Shown: positions 9,795 through 18,451, counted from the first letter of the stretch. The stretch: 64,000 nucleotides of DNA from Paraburkholderia diazotrophica (GCF_900108945.1 NZ_FNYE01000014.1:62001-126000); one strand, 5' to 3'. Program-made: numbers and translations. The notes: generated from the letters alone by a model not told the origin.

Positions 9795-10580
9795 ATGGCC
9801 ATCACCTACAAGACTTCCGAAGACCTCGCGCGTTTGCGCATTTCCGGGCGGCTCGCCGCCGACGTGCTCGCGATGATCGGCGAACACGTGAAGCCCGGCA
9901 TCTCGACGGGCGAACTCGACGCCATCTGCCACGACTACATCGTCAACACGCAGAAGGCGATTGCCGCGAACGTCGGCTATATGGGCTTTCCGAAGACGAT
10001 CTGCACGTCGGTCAACTCCGTCGTGTGCCACGGCATTCCTGATCGCAGCGAGCTTCTCAAGGACGGCGACATCATCAACATCGACGTGGCCGTCATCAAG
10101 GACGGCTACTTCGGCGACACGAGCCGCATGTACACCGTCGGCGAGCCGAGCGCGCTCGCGAGGCAACTGATCGACACGACCTACGAAGCGATGCTCGCGG
10201 GCATCCGCCAGGTGAAGCCGGGCGCGACGCTCGGCGACGTCGGCCATGCGATCCAGAAGGTCGCGCAGCGCGAAGGCTTCTCGATCGTGCGCGACTACTG
10301 CGGACACGGCATCGGCAAGGTGTATCACGAGGACCCGCAGGTGCTGCACTACGGCCAGCCGGGGCAGGGCGTGCGCCTGAAGCCGGGCATGGTGTTCACG
10401 ATCGAGCCGATGGTGAACGCGGGCCGTGCCGGCACGACGGTGATGCGCGACGGCTGGACGGTCGTCACCAAAGACCGTTCGCTGTCCGCGCAATGGGAGC
10501 ACATGATCGCCATCACCGACGACGGCTACGAACTGCTCACGCCCTGGCCCGACGGCACGGGGCGCTACGAGGCGCCCTGA
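9795..10580 (+). CDS. map: Type I methionine aminopeptidase
   Basis: Removes N-terminal methionine from nascent proteins. 261 residues. All five metal ligands are present with E. coli numbering: Asp97 and Asp108 ('NIDVAV', 'GDTSRMY'), His171 ('CGHGIG'), Glu204 ('FTIEPM') and Glu235 ('WEHMIAI'). The start at 9795 (MAITYKTSED) is chosen because the upstream in-frame extension is Arg/Ala-rich and unlike the family. This copy lies away from the rpsB operon, so it may be a secondary map paralogue; the genome would need checking. Confidence 0.95.
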   Translation: MAITYKTSEDLARLRISGRLAADVLAMIGEHVKPGISTGELDAICHDYIVNTQKAIAANVGYMGFPKTICTSVNSVVCHGIPDRSELLKDGDIINIDVAVIKDGYFGDTSRMYTVGEPSALARQLIDTTYEAMLAGIRQVKPGATLGDVGHAIQKVAQREGFSIVRDYCGHGIGKVYHEDPQVLHYGQPGQGVRLKPGMVFTIEPMVNAGRAGTTVMRDGWTVVTKDRSLSAQWEHMIAITDDGYELLTPWPDGTGRYEAP

Positions 10581-10874
10581 CGCGCGCGCATCGCGCTGTA
10601 CGGGCCGGCTCGCGTCTTGCATCTGGTGTCTTGCATCTGGCGTCTGGCATCGTTGCGCGCGGAAAGCGCTGAGCGGACGGCCAGCGCGCAGTGCGCTCGA
10701 CGCAATGCACAAAAACGGGCGTAGGCACGCCGGCCTTGTTGTCGGCTGCCAACCCATGCGCGCTCGCCCGCACTGCGCCGAATTAAAGATTTGACTCTCG
10801 CGCCCGTTCGGTTGAAGCTACGCCCTAACGCTTTACCCCGGATGACATAAGGGATTTCAAGGGATTTCCACCGC
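10581..10874. other. Intergenic region between map and the GNAT gene
   Basis: About 290 bases. A direct repeat of ttgcatctgg occurs near 10616-10642 (variants: gtcttgcatctggtg, gtcttgcatctggcg). TTGACT near 10790 could be a -35 for the acetyltransferase, with a poor -10. No coding capacity seen. Confidence 0.3.
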
Positions 10875-11423
10875 ATGAGTCCTTCACTGACTGTTCGCCG
10901 CATCGCAGCCGATCAGGGTGCCGTCTTCCGTGAGCTTCGTACCGCATCACTGCGCGAAGCGCCTTACGCATTCGACGAAACACTGGAAGAAGCGATGCTG
11001 GCCGACGCATCCACGTTCGAACAGACGGCCGCGCGGCATGCTGCGTCGACCACGTCCACGTCGTTCATCCTCTACACGGAAGGTCATCCTGCTGGGCTGA
11101 TCGGCGCCTGCTTCGAAGACGCTGCGCCGCACCGCGCGTTCGTGAGCGAGCTGTGGGTGGCGCCAGCCGTGCGGCATCTGCGCGGTGGCGAGCTTCTCGT
11201 CAACACGGCGAGCGACTGGCTCGCGGCAGGCGGCGCGACGGAGATCTACGCGTGGATTGCCGACGAGAACCGCAACGCAATGCGCTTCTACGAGCGGCTC
11301 GGCTTCGGCCCGACGGGCGAGCGCGAGCGCATTCCGCGCGCGCCGGACCAGTTTCAGACACTGCTCGTGCGGCATGTGCCGCAACACACGGCACCGGCCG
11401 GCGATACCGACGCGCCTGGTTAG
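10875..11423 (+). CDS. GNAT-family N-acetyltransferase
   Basis: Acetyl-CoA-dependent acyltransferase fold, 182 residues. The N-terminal beta strand 'LTVRRIAADQGAVFRELRTASLREAP' is typical of GNATs acting on small molecules or proteins. Motif A ('VSELWVAPAVRHLRGGELLV') resembles the acetyl-CoA binding loop but lacks a perfect Q/R-x-x-G-x-G/A. Motif B follows ('NRNAMRFYERLGFGPTGERER'). Preceded by a short AAGGGATTT-rich leader. Substrate unknown; the gene stands alone between map and minC. Confidence 0.85.
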   Translation: MSPSLTVRRIAADQGAVFRELRTASLREAPYAFDETLEEAMLADASTFEQTAARHAASTTSTSFILYTEGHPAGLIGACFEDAAPHRAFVSELWVAPAVRHLRGGELLVNTASDWLAAGGATEIYAWIADENRNAMRFYERLGFGPTGERERIPRAPDQFQTLLVRHVPQHTAPAGDTDAPG

Positions 11424-11642
11424 CCGCCTCATGCACGACGGCTTTGCGGGGCGCCTGTTCAGCGCGCTCCGGCTGGCTTCATCCCCATCTTCCGCCGCTC
11501 GTTCTTGACGCTTTTTGCCGATCTGTCCCGCGCCGATCTGGCGCGCACGCGGCATTTGGCTGTCGCGTGAAGACTTATTGGCAAAAAAGCTCACCGTTCG
11601 CCTGGACGCCTGTAAAATACGCAAAATTTTTTGCCGAACGCT

Positions 11643-12455
11643 ATGTCGCCCAGGAAATCGCCATTTTTTGAACTGCGCAGTGGCGCGGTCGACACGCTGC
11701 TGTTTGTCGTCAAGACGACCAACCTCGATGAGATGCGTGCCGAACTGACCCGGCGCTTCGAGGCGACGCCCGAATTCTTCGCCAACGATACCGTTGCGAT
11801 CGACGTGCGCCGTCTCGCCGAGAATGAACGCGTGCCGCTCGCCGACATCGCGAAGCTGCTCGACAGCGTGCGCATGCGGCCGATCGGTGTCGTCGCCGAC
11901 AGCGTGCAGCACGCGTGGGCGAACGAAGCGGGGCTGCCGCTGCTCGACGCGCGCGATCCGCGCGCAAGCAAAGGCACGGGCGACGCAGCGGGCAATGAAG
12001 CAGGCAGGAGCGTAGCGCAAAAGAGCGCTGCGGAAAAAAGCGCAGCTCCCGTGGCCGAAAGCCCGGCGCGCGAGCCGGCGCAGGCGCCGTCAACTGCTGC
12101 CGAACCCGTGCGCATCTCGTCGCAGACGATGGTGGTCGACAAGCCGCTGCGCTCGGGTCAGCGCATCTACGCGAAGGGCGATCTCGTCGTGCTCGGCATG
12201 GTGAGCAACGGCGCCGAAGTGATTGCGGAAGGCAATATCCATATTTATGCGCCGTTGCGCGGCCGCGCGCTCGCGGGCGTGCACGGCAATCACGACGCAC
12301 GCATTTTCTGCACGTGTCTCGAACCGGAACTGATCTCGATCGCGGGCATTTACCGGACGACGGAAACCCCGCTGCCCGCCGACGTGTACGGCAAGCCGGT
12401 GCAGATCTGGCTCGAAGACGAAAAACTGATGATCGAACCGCTGCGGCTCACCTGA
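11643..12455 (+). CDS. minC: MinC septum-site inhibitor
   Basis: Inhibits FtsZ ring assembly away from midcell, recruited by MinD. 270 residues: N-terminal FtsZ-inhibiting domain (1-105), an Ala/Lys/Ser/Pro-rich linker about 105-160, longer than in E. coli, and a C-terminal beta-helix domain ('GQRIYAKGDLVVLG', 'VIAEGNIHIYAPLRGRALAG'). The start at the ATG (MSPRKSPFFELR) is preferred over a TTG four codons upstream. A TGTAAAAT box 25-30 bases before the start may be the operon -10. First gene of minCDE. Confidence 0.95.
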   Translation: MSPRKSPFFELRSGAVDTLLFVVKTTNLDEMRAELTRRFEATPEFFANDTVAIDVRRLAENERVPLADIAKLLDSVRMRPIGVVADSVQHAWANEAGLPLLDARDPRASKGTGDAAGNEAGRSVAQKSAAEKSAAPVAESPAREPAQAPSTAAEPVRISSQTMVVDKPLRSGQRIYAKGDLVVLGMVSNGAEVIAEGNIHIYAPLRGRALAGVHGNHDARIFCTCLEPELISIAGIYRTTETPLPADVYGKPVQIWLEDEKLMIEPLRLT

Positions 12456-12544
12456 CGCGTGGGCCGCGCATGCAGTGCGTGTGTCGCGCGATGGAACTAC
12501 CGCCGGGCTCAATAGACGAATTGACGAACACAAGGTAAAGGGTA

Positions 12545-13360
12545 ATGGCAAAAATCATTGTGGTGACTTCGGGCAAGGGTGGCGTAGGCAAGACGACGAC
12601 CAGCGCGAGTTTCGCGTCGGGTCTCGCACTGCGCGGCTCGAAAACGGCGGTGATCGATTTCGACGTCGGCCTGCGCAATCTCGATCTCATCATGGGCTGC
12701 GAACGCCGGGTGGTGTACGACCTGATCAACGTGATCCAGGGCGAAGCGAATCTGAACCAGGCGCTGATCAAGGACAAGAAGTGCGAGAACCTCTACATCC
12801 TGCCCGCGTCGCAGACGCGCGATAAGGATGCGCTGACGATGGAAGGCGTCGAGAAGGTGATCAACGATCTGATCAAGATGGACTTCCAATACATCGTCTG
12901 CGATTCGCCGGCGGGTATCGAATCGGGCGCGCTGCTCGCGATGCACTTCGCCGACGAGGCGCTGATCGTGACGAACCCGGAAGTGTCGTCGGTGCGCGAC
13001 TCGGATCGCATTCTCGGCATTCTGTCGTCGAAGACGAAGCGCGCGATCGAAGGCAAGGACCCGATCAAGGAGCATCTGCTGATCACGCGCTACAACCCGA
13101 AGCGCGTCAGCGAAGGCGAGATGCTGTCGCTCAGCGACATTCAGGAAATCCTGCGCATCGAACTGATCGGCGTGATTCCGGAATCGGAAGCCGTGCTGCA
13201 CGCGTCGAACCAGGGCCTGCCCGCCGTGCACATGGACGGCACGGATGTCGCGGAATCCTATAAGGACGTCGTGTCGCGTTTCCTCGGCGAGGAGAAGTCG
13301 CTTCGCTTTGTCGATTACCAGAAGCCGGGCCTGCTGCAGCGCCTCTTCGGCACCAAGTAA
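12545..13360 (+). CDS. minD: MinD cell-division ATPase
   Basis: Membrane-cycling ATPase that positions MinC and is displaced by MinE. 271 residues. The deviant Walker A 'GKGGVGKTT' with the signature lysine is at residues 10-18; 'DFDVGLRNLD' (Walker A') and 'VCDSPAGIE' (Walker B) follow. The C-terminal amphipathic membrane-targeting helix is visible ('LLQRLFGTK'). 89 bases after minC, 15 before minE. Confidence 0.97.
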   Translation: MAKIIVVTSGKGGVGKTTTSASFASGLALRGSKTAVIDFDVGLRNLDLIMGCERRVVYDLINVIQGEANLNQALIKDKKCENLYILPASQTRDKDALTMEGVEKVINDLIKMDFQYIVCDSPAGIESGALLAMHFADEALIVTNPEVSSVRDSDRILGILSSKTKRAIEGKDPIKEHLLITRYNPKRVSEGEMLSLSDIQEILRIELIGVIPESEAVLHASNQGLPAVHMDGTDVAESYKDVVSRFLGEEKSLRFVDYQKPGLLQRLFGTK

Positions 13361-13375
13361 AGGGGGGCGCACCTG

Positions 13376-13630
13376 ATGTCGATTCTTTCGTTTTTGCTGG
13401 GCGAGAAGAAGAAATCCGCGTCGGTAGCGAAGGAACGCCTGCAGTTGATCATCGCGCATGAGCGCGTCGGTGGCCGCGCGCCCGCCGATTATCTGCCCGC
13501 GTTGCAACGTGAACTCGTCGCCGTGATTTCGAAGTACGTGAAGATCTCGGACGACGATATCCGCGTCAATCTCGAACGCCACGACGATCTCGAAGTGCTC
13601 GAGGTCAAGATCGAGATTCCACAGGCCTGA
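13376..13630 (+). CDS. minE: MinE topological specificity factor
   Basis: Stimulates MinD ATPase and drives pole-to-pole oscillation. 84 residues, normal length. The N-terminal membrane-targeting and MinD-contact stretch (MSILSFLLGEKKKSASVAKERL) and a C-terminal dimerisation domain ('ISDDDIRVNLERHDDLEVLEVKIEI') are both intact. Last gene of minCDE, followed by an intrinsic terminator. Confidence 0.97.
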   Translation: MSILSFLLGEKKKSASVAKERLQLIIAHERVGGRAPADYLPALQRELVAVISKYVKISDDDIRVNLERHDDLEVLEVKIEIPQA

Positions 13631-13663
13631 TCGGTCCGTAGCTTCAGCTTCGTCTATCGCGTG

Positions 13664-13697
13664 ATGCGCGCCATCGTCATACGGTGGCGCGCATTTT
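13664..13697 (+). terminator. Intrinsic terminator of minCDE
   Basis: Ten-base stem atgcgcgcca / tggcgcgcat with an 11-base loop, followed by tttt, 34 bases after the minE stop. Confidence 0.8.
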
Positions 13698-13927
13698 CGT
13701 GTCTGCGTTTCGCGCGTCGTCGGCGTGCGGTTCCATCGTGAGTTTCCATCGGGCATTTTCATTGCGCGCTTTCTTCTGCGCTTCTTTCTGCGCTTCTTCT
13801 CAAGCTTCCTCGAAATAAACCGTTGCACTTGACGGCATGCCGTAACACGGCTTCTGTCAGCCCCTTCGTCACCTCGCGCATTGAACGGACAACGCCATCA
13901 TCCGGCGCTGACACATGAGGTGAAAAC
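13698..13927. other. Intergenic region with tgcgcttctttc repeat
   Basis: A purine/pyrimidine-biased stretch at about 13763-13802 repeats a (c)tgcgctt(c/t)cttt(c) unit about three times. TTGACG near 13830 could belong to the promoter of the next gene. No ORF of note. Confidence 0.4.
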
Positions 13928-14239
13928 ATGAACCGATCGATTCGTCTGCTCGCCGCTTCCGCTGTGCTCGTGGTGTCTGGCTTGTCCGTCGTCGCGTCCG
14001 CATCGGCTGCCGAAGTCGTTGTCGTGGCGCCGGGCGCGCCGCCCGTCGAGCGCTTCGATGCCGTCCCCGCACCGCGTGCGGGCTACGCATGGGACAAGGG
14101 TCACTGGCATTGGAGCCACGGCCGTTACGCGTGGGTGCCGGGTCACTGGCAGGTACAGCGCGTCGGGTATCACTGGATGCCTGGCCACTGGGTCGCGCAT
14201 GGTCCGAACTGGCGCTGGGTCGAGGGCCACTGGGTCTGA
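13928..14239 (+). CDS. Secreted WxxGHW-repeat protein (YXWGXW family)
   Basis: Small exported protein of unknown role, 103 residues. A signal peptide of about 27 residues ends in ASASAA. The mature part is built of tryptophan/histidine repeats: WDKGHWHW, YAWVPGHW, YHWMPGHWV, WRWVEGHWV, i.e. four WxxGHW units spaced 12-14 residues. The repeats may form stacked beta-hairpins or bind metal, but that is speculation. RBS GAGGTG lies 7 bases before the ATG. It is followed by a tiny lipoprotein gene, possibly in the same transcript. Confidence 0.85.
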   Translation: MNRSIRLLAASAVLVVSGLSVVASASAAEVVVVAPGAPPVERFDAVPAPRAGYAWDKGHWHWSHGRYAWVPGHWQVQRVGYHWMPGHWVAHGPNWRWVEGHWV

Positions 14240-14365
14240 TCGGCTGAATGACACATCAAGCGGATGCCGATGCCGCGCGTTGATTTCATCGCGTGCGGCA
14301 CGTCGATGTCCGTTGCCCGAACGCGCCCGAGCGCGCGCTTACGCAACCATCAAGGGAGTCATCAC

Positions 14366-14479
14366 ATGAGAAAAAGGACCTTGCTCGCGATCGCCGTGCT
14401 GGCGGTCACGTTGGCCGGTTGCGTCGTCGTACCGGCACGTCCTGTCTACTATCACCCGATGGGCGTCGTCGTGTATTGA
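14366..14479 (+). CDS. Tiny lipoprotein, 37 residues
   Basis: MRKR followed by a hydrophobic stretch and lipobox LAGC (Cys19), then 'VVVPARPVYYHPMGVVVY'. Only 18 residues remain after lipidation. The start at 14366 has GGGAG 8 bases upstream; an in-frame extension further upstream has no signal peptide. A similar C-(V/I)-V-V-P lipoprotein is found at 17881. Function unknown; a real gene judging by lipobox, RBS and terminator. Confidence 0.75.
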   Translation: MRKRTLLAIAVLAVTLAGCVVVPARPVYYHPMGVVVY

Positions 14480-14491
14480 CGTTGTGGGAGG

Positions 14492-14530
14492 TCGGGCGCG
14501 CGTTCCGCATGGGACGGCGCCCGATTTTTT
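14492..14530 (+). terminator. Intrinsic terminator after tiny lipoprotein gene
   Basis: Stem tcgggcgc / gcgcccga with an extended inner arm (cgttcc-gcat-gggacg), then tttttt. It also separates this unit from the convergent clcA-like gene. Confidence 0.88.
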
Positions 14531-14572
14531 CGCGAGCCTGTTGCTGTTGCGCGCGGTGCTATCGGTTGCTAA

Positions 14573-15940
14573 CTACTCGCGTTCATCGTGCGTTTCGGAC
14601 TCGGAACGCTCCGCAGGCAGTTCAGGCGAAGCGGCGGGTGCCGGCAGCGGTGTCATATAGCGCATCGAAAGCGCTTCGTACAAAGGCGGCGCAAACAGCT
14701 TCGCGACGCGGCTCGAAATCAGCGCAGTCGCCATCAGCGAAATCACGAGCGCATGGCCGTTGATCATCTCCATCACGATCACGAACGACGTGATCGGCGA
14801 CTGCGTCACAGCGGCGAGATAGCCGACCATCGCAAGCGCGATCAGCATCGGCAATTGCATGTCGGTGAACAGCATGTGCAGCACATTGCCGAAGCCTGCG
14901 CCGATCGACAGCGACGGCGCGAAAATCCCGCCCGGGATGCCCGGCAGATACGAGCCGACCACCGACACCAGCTTCAACACCGGATAAAACACCGACAGAT
15001 GCTCGCTGCCGTACAGCAGCCCGCGCGCTTCCGCATAGCCGCTGCCGAAAGTAGTGCCGCCCGAGATCAGTCCGACCAGCGCAATCACGACGCCGCACAA
15101 CGCGGCGAAGGCGACCGGCCGCTCGGCATGCAACTGGCGCAGCGGCGCGGGGATCCAGCGCGCGGTGTTGAGCAGCAGCCAGCCGAACACGCCGCCTGCA
15201 ATGCCCGTGACGATGCCCGTGACGACAACGGCCACTGCGAACAGATCGGGGAAGTGCGCGCCGATATCGATCGTGCCGAAGTACGTGTAGTTGCCGTTCA
15301 GGCCGAGCGCGACGATACCCGCGATGATGATCGCCGTGATCAGCACGCCGCTCGCGCGCGCCTCGAAGCTGCGCGTGAGCTCCTCGATGGCGAAGACGAT
15401 TCCGGCAAGCGGCGTGTTGAACGCCGCCGACAGACCCGCCGCCGCGCCTGCCAGCACGAGCTGCCGTTCGATCTGCGCGTTCGAGCGCGGATAGAGGCGG
15501 CGCAGGTTGAACATCAGCGCCGCGCCGACCTGCACGGTCGGCCCTTCGCGTCCGATCGTGAAACCGCCGAGAATCGCCAGAAACGAAACGGCGATCTTGC
15601 CGAGCAGAATGGGGAACGTCAGCAGCCGCGCGCCGGCTGCGCCCGGGTTCGTGTGCAGCGTCGCGATGACCTGCGGGATGCCGCTGCCCTCCGCGCCGCG
15701 AAAGAAGCGCCGCGTGAGCCACACGGATGCGGCCCCGACGGCGGGCGTCAACACTAGCGGCAGCCACCAGTGCTGCTTCTGCAGACCGAGGAAAGCGTTG
15801 TAGCCCAGATCGATCAGCCGCGCATAAAAGACGGCCGTCAGGCCGACGGCGATCGCGCCCAGCCAGAAGATGCCGTACTGGCGCCATAGACGCCGTACGC
15901 GCCGGCCGATGCTCGAGGACAGCATGGGTGTCCGTGACAT
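14573..15940 (-). CDS. CLC-family chloride channel/transporter
   Basis: Polytopic inner-membrane anion transporter of the CLC family, 455 residues. Selectivity-filter signatures in order: 'GSGIPQ', 'GREGPTVQ' (the gating glutamate is present), 'FNTPLAGIVFAIEEL' (with the Glu of the proton path in H+/Cl- exchangers) and 'GIPGGIFAPSLSIGAG'. The retained gating and internal glutamates favour a proton-coupled antiporter over a channel. The start at 15940 (MSRTPMLSSS) is preferred; the upstream extension is Arg/Cys-rich and lacks family similarity. Monocistronic, convergent with the small lipoprotein gene. Confidence 0.93.
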   Translation of the reverse strand: MSRTPMLSSSIGRRVRRLWRQYGIFWLGAIAVGLTAVFYARLIDLGYNAFLGLQKQHWWLPLVLTPAVGAASVWLTRRFFRGAEGSGIPQVIATLHTNPGAAGARLLTFPILLGKIAVSFLAILGGFTIGREGPTVQVGAALMFNLRRLYPRSNAQIERQLVLAGAAAGLSAAFNTPLAGIVFAIEELTRSFEARASGVLITAIIIAGIVALGLNGNYTYFGTIDIGAHFPDLFAVAVVVTGIVTGIAGGVFGWLLLNTARWIPAPLRQLHAERPVAFAALCGVVIALVGLISGGTTFGSGYAEARGLLYGSEHLSVFYPVLKLVSVVGSYLPGIPGGIFAPSLSIGAGFGNVLHMLFTDMQLPMLIALAMVGYLAAVTQSPITSFVIVMEMINGHALVISLMATALISSRVAKLFAPPLYEALSMRYMTPLPAPAASPELPAERSESETHDERE

Positions 15941-16236
15941 GGGAGTCGGGCGAAGGGCAAAGCGCAAATTATAGCGGCGCGAGCAGCGCCGGCGCCGCGA
16001 AAGGGCGCGATGTGGGTTCGGGATGGGCTCGACACGGATGCAAAAAGAACAGCGACAACCGCGAGCCCGCACGATGCCTGGCGGGCGCCGGGCGGCGGCT
16101 ACCGTGTGTCAAGGCCCGTAACCTCCGGTAACGGCAGAGCGCTCCAGCAAGATTTCCTGCTGCGCACATTTCAGGCAAATCTTTTGATCTGGGCTAAAAT
16201 TGTCGATTGCGATCGCGCAGGCTCAATGGGCAATCA
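15941..16236. other. Divergent intergenic region clcA-like / waaC
   Basis: About 295 bases. TAAAAT at 16195-16200 is a plausible -10 for waaC, 37 bases before its ATG. No ORF is convincing. Confidence 0.4.
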
Positions 16237-17244
16237 ATGAAGCGAATTCTCATCGTCAAAGTCACCTCCATGGGCGACGTGATACAGGCGCAACCCATCG
16301 TGTCGGATCTCAAGCGCGCGTTTCCGGGCGTCGAGGTGGACTGGGCCGTCGACGAGTCCTTTGCGGAAATCGTCCGCTGGAACCCCGGCGTCGACCGCGT
16401 GCTCTGCGCGCCGCTGCGCCGTTTCAAGAAGGCGCGCCGCTGGGGAGACTTCAAGGCCATCGCACAATCGATCGGCGAATTGCGCGCGCACCGCTACGAC
16501 TTCGCTCTCGATATTCACGGCGTCTACAAGAGCGCGATCATCTCGTTCCTTTCGCGTTCGCGGCGACGGCTCGGCTACCGGTCGAAAGACCTGGGCGAGC
16601 GGGGCGCCGCGTTCGCCTACAACGGCCGCTTCGCGCCGCCGCGCGACAGGAACGCCTGGAACGCCATGCGCGAGACGGTGAGCACGGCGCTCGGCTACCC
16701 GCTCGAAGGCCCCGCCGACCACAACCTGCACATTCCCGCACCCGCAAAGCCGCTCGTCGACACGGGCGGCCGGTCGCTCGCGATGCTGTTCCACGCTGCG
16801 TCGAAGGACGACAAGAAGTGGCCAGCCGATCACTGGATCGCGATCGCGCGCGATCTCGTGCGGCGCGGCTTTTACGTCGCCGTGCCGTGGGGATCGACTG
16901 CCGAGCGGGATGAAGGCCTCGCCATCGTCAACCAGGTGGAAGGCGCGGAACTGCTGCCGCGGCTGAGCGTCACTGAAATCGCGCAGGTGATCGCGGCGTC
17001 GGAGTTCGTGATCGGCGTCGACACCGGTTTCGTCCATCTCGCGCACGCGCTCCAGAAGCGCACGGTGATGATCTTCATCGCGACGTCGCGCGAAATCTTC
17101 GGCAACAACGTGCCGTTCCGGTCGGTATCGATTGGGGATGGCAACTCGGTGCCGCCCATCGCCGAGGCGCTCGCAGCCATCGATCACGTGCACACGGACC
17201 CGATGGCGTTGGACGGACATGGAAAGTCCGTCGCCGCGGCCTGA
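16237..17244 (+). CDS. waaC: LPS heptosyltransferase I
   Basis: Adds the first L-glycero-D-manno-heptose to Kdo in the LPS inner core (cytoplasmic face). 335 residues, GT9 family. N-terminal 'ILIVKVTSMGDVIQAQP' is the heptosyltransferase I signature; 'FHAASKDDKKWPADHW' and 'GVDTGFVHLAHAL' form the nucleotide-sugar site. The start at 16237 (MKRILIVK) is chosen over an upstream ATG with no family match. waaA, a frequent neighbour, is not here. Confidence 0.95.
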   Translation: MKRILIVKVTSMGDVIQAQPIVSDLKRAFPGVEVDWAVDESFAEIVRWNPGVDRVLCAPLRRFKKARRWGDFKAIAQSIGELRAHRYDFALDIHGVYKSAIISFLSRSRRRLGYRSKDLGERGAAFAYNGRFAPPRDRNAWNAMRETVSTALGYPLEGPADHNLHIPAPAKPLVDTGGRSLAMLFHAASKDDKKWPADHWIAIARDLVRRGFYVAVPWGSTAERDEGLAIVNQVEGAELLPRLSVTEIAQVIAASEFVIGVDTGFVHLAHALQKRTVMIFIATSREIFGNNVPFRSVSIGDGNSVPPIAEALAAIDHVHTDPMALDGHGKSVAAA

Positions 17245-17880
17245 GGCCTGTTCGCGTGGATCAGGCTGGCCCGCAAAAAAGAAAAGAGGCGCACGCGCAG
17301 TTCGCCCAATTTCGGACGCCGTCGCGAAACGCCTCTGAAAAGCCCGCGCCTTAAGCGCGGACCGAGAGGAAACCTGCAGAACAAACCGTTACAACATCCG
17401 TAGAGACAACGCGGGCACGGACAAGTTCAACCGGTTCTTGATTTTTTCGGCGGCCTGAGGGGGCCGTTCTATGCCGGTTTCGCGGCTGTTCGTCCGCTGC
17501 CGCCGTCCGTTTGCTTCGCGCCCGCCCCGCTCGCCACCGCTTTCTCCCATTACACGGCTGTTAAAACTGTCGCTTTTCATTTGGCGTCGGCGCTCCCTTC
17601 GGACCAACGCGCTTGGGCCATTGGTTCAGCCGAGGCATCGATCGCGCTTCGGCATGCTTGCCGAGCCTTTTCGGGCGGTCTTCATGCGGATTGGGTCAGG
17701 TCCCGACGCACGGATTGCCGGCTGGATGACGGCACGGCGCGTCGCGAAGCGTTTTCTCCCGTGTAACACAACCCCAGTGGACGCTTACAAATTGCAACGC
17801 TCGTCGCTGACGGGTTCGTGTTCAATCGAGGTCATTCGGGGTTCGCTCGAATAACGACACTGACTCAAAGGGAGAAAAAC
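17245..17880. other. Long non-coding gap downstream of waaC
   Basis: About 635 bases without a convincing gene. An inverted pair agaggcg (near 17285) / cgcctct (near 17330) and a small hairpin cgcgc-cttaa-gcgcg (near 17345) are seen. An imperfect stem caag..aacc/ggtt.cttg followed by a T run (17428-17455) may terminate waaC. ORFs across it are Arg/Ser/Pro-rich and look like chance frames. Confidence 0.4.
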
Positions 17881-18000
17881 GTGAAACGCTTGATGTTGGC
17901 TCTGGTGACGGGCGCGCTGCTGGCTGCATCGCTGAGTGGCTGTATCGTGGTGCCGGAAGGCGGCGGCTATCACCATCATCACGACTACTACTACCGCTGA
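17881..18000 (+). CDS. Tiny His/Tyr-rich lipoprotein, 39 residues
   Basis: GTG start with GGGAG 8 bases upstream. The peptide has a signal sequence ending in lipobox LSGC (Cys21), then 'IVVPEGGGYHHHHDYYYR'. It shares the C-(V/I)-V-V-P start and Tyr/His tail with the lipoprotein at 14366. The four consecutive histidines suggest metal binding, as inference only. Convergent with the small membrane-protein gene that follows. Confidence 0.75.
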   Translation: MKRLMLALVTGALLAASLSGCIVVPEGGGYHHHHDYYYR

Positions 18001-18010
18001 CCGGGTAACA

Positions 18011-18044
18011 GATGCTGATGACCGCCGCTCAGGCCATCAGCATC
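18011..18044. terminator. Ten-base perfect hairpin between convergent small genes
   Basis: gatgctgatg (18011-18020) and catcagcatc (18035-18044) pair perfectly with a 14-base loop. It overlaps the 3' end of the minus-strand membrane-protein gene and lies 11 bases after the plus-strand lipoprotein stop. There is no T tract, so it may act by stalling or protect the mRNA end instead of as a classical terminator. Confidence 0.5.
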
Positions 18045-18208
18045 TCGAAGGCGAGGACGGCGGCGATGGCCGCCGCGTTCGCCGCAACCGCTTCGACGAC
18101 AATGCCTTTCCACGTCGCCGGCTTGAAGCGCAGCGCAAGCAGCAGCGAGCCCAGCAGCGCCAATGCGATGATCACGACGACGTCCGCGTTGTGAAGATGT
18201 AAGTCCAT
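18029..18208 (-). CDS. Small two-helix membrane protein, 59 residues
   Basis: Two predicted TM helices (VVVIIALALLGSLLLAL and VVEAVAANAAAIAAVLAFEML). Start MDLHLHNADV is fixed by the strong RBS GGAGG 5 bases upstream; an ATG five codons earlier overlaps that RBS. Function unknown. Possibly a conserved Burkholderiaceae hypothetical. Confidence 0.7.
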   Translation of the reverse strand: MDLHLHNADVVVIIALALLGSLLLALRFKPATWKGIVVEAVAANAAAIAAVLAFEMLMA

Positions 18209-18382
18209 CGATGCCTCCCTCAAACCGCCTTATTGTCGATTCGAGTATAGGCATGCCAAAAAGGGCGGCGAGAACGGGGGTTTCCCTGTCCGCATTCGCC
18301 CGGAGTCGGGTTTTCCGCGCCGGTTTTCGTATCGTCGGCGGCCTTCGGTTTCGAGATCGTTTGAGGCTTCAAACAGAACGAG

Positions 18383-18419
18383 AACGGCCCCGGCGCAAGT
18401 CGCTTGCGCCGGGGCCGTT
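18383..18419. terminator. Strong 17-bp stem intrinsic terminator
   Basis: aacggccccggcgcaag / cttgcgccggggccgtt with loop tcg. It lies 33 bases downstream of the MFS gene (minus strand) and has A/T flanks, so it may work in both directions. Confidence 0.88.
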
Positions 18420-18451
18420 TGCGTCGTCGGAATAGACGGCGGCGCGAAGGG

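Noticed and set aside
17428..17455. Second sRNA in the waaC gap
   Set aside because: An imperfect stem plus T run is present, but no promoter-like -10 at a suitable distance; more likely the waaC terminator.
17471..17854. 127-codon plus-strand frame in the waaC gap
   Set aside because: Arg/Ser/Pro-rich, no RBS, no recognisable fold; looks like chance in GC-rich sequence.
18383..18419. Possible CRISPR-like or repetitive element
   Set aside because: It is a single hairpin with terminator form; no spaced repeats were found anywhere in the window.
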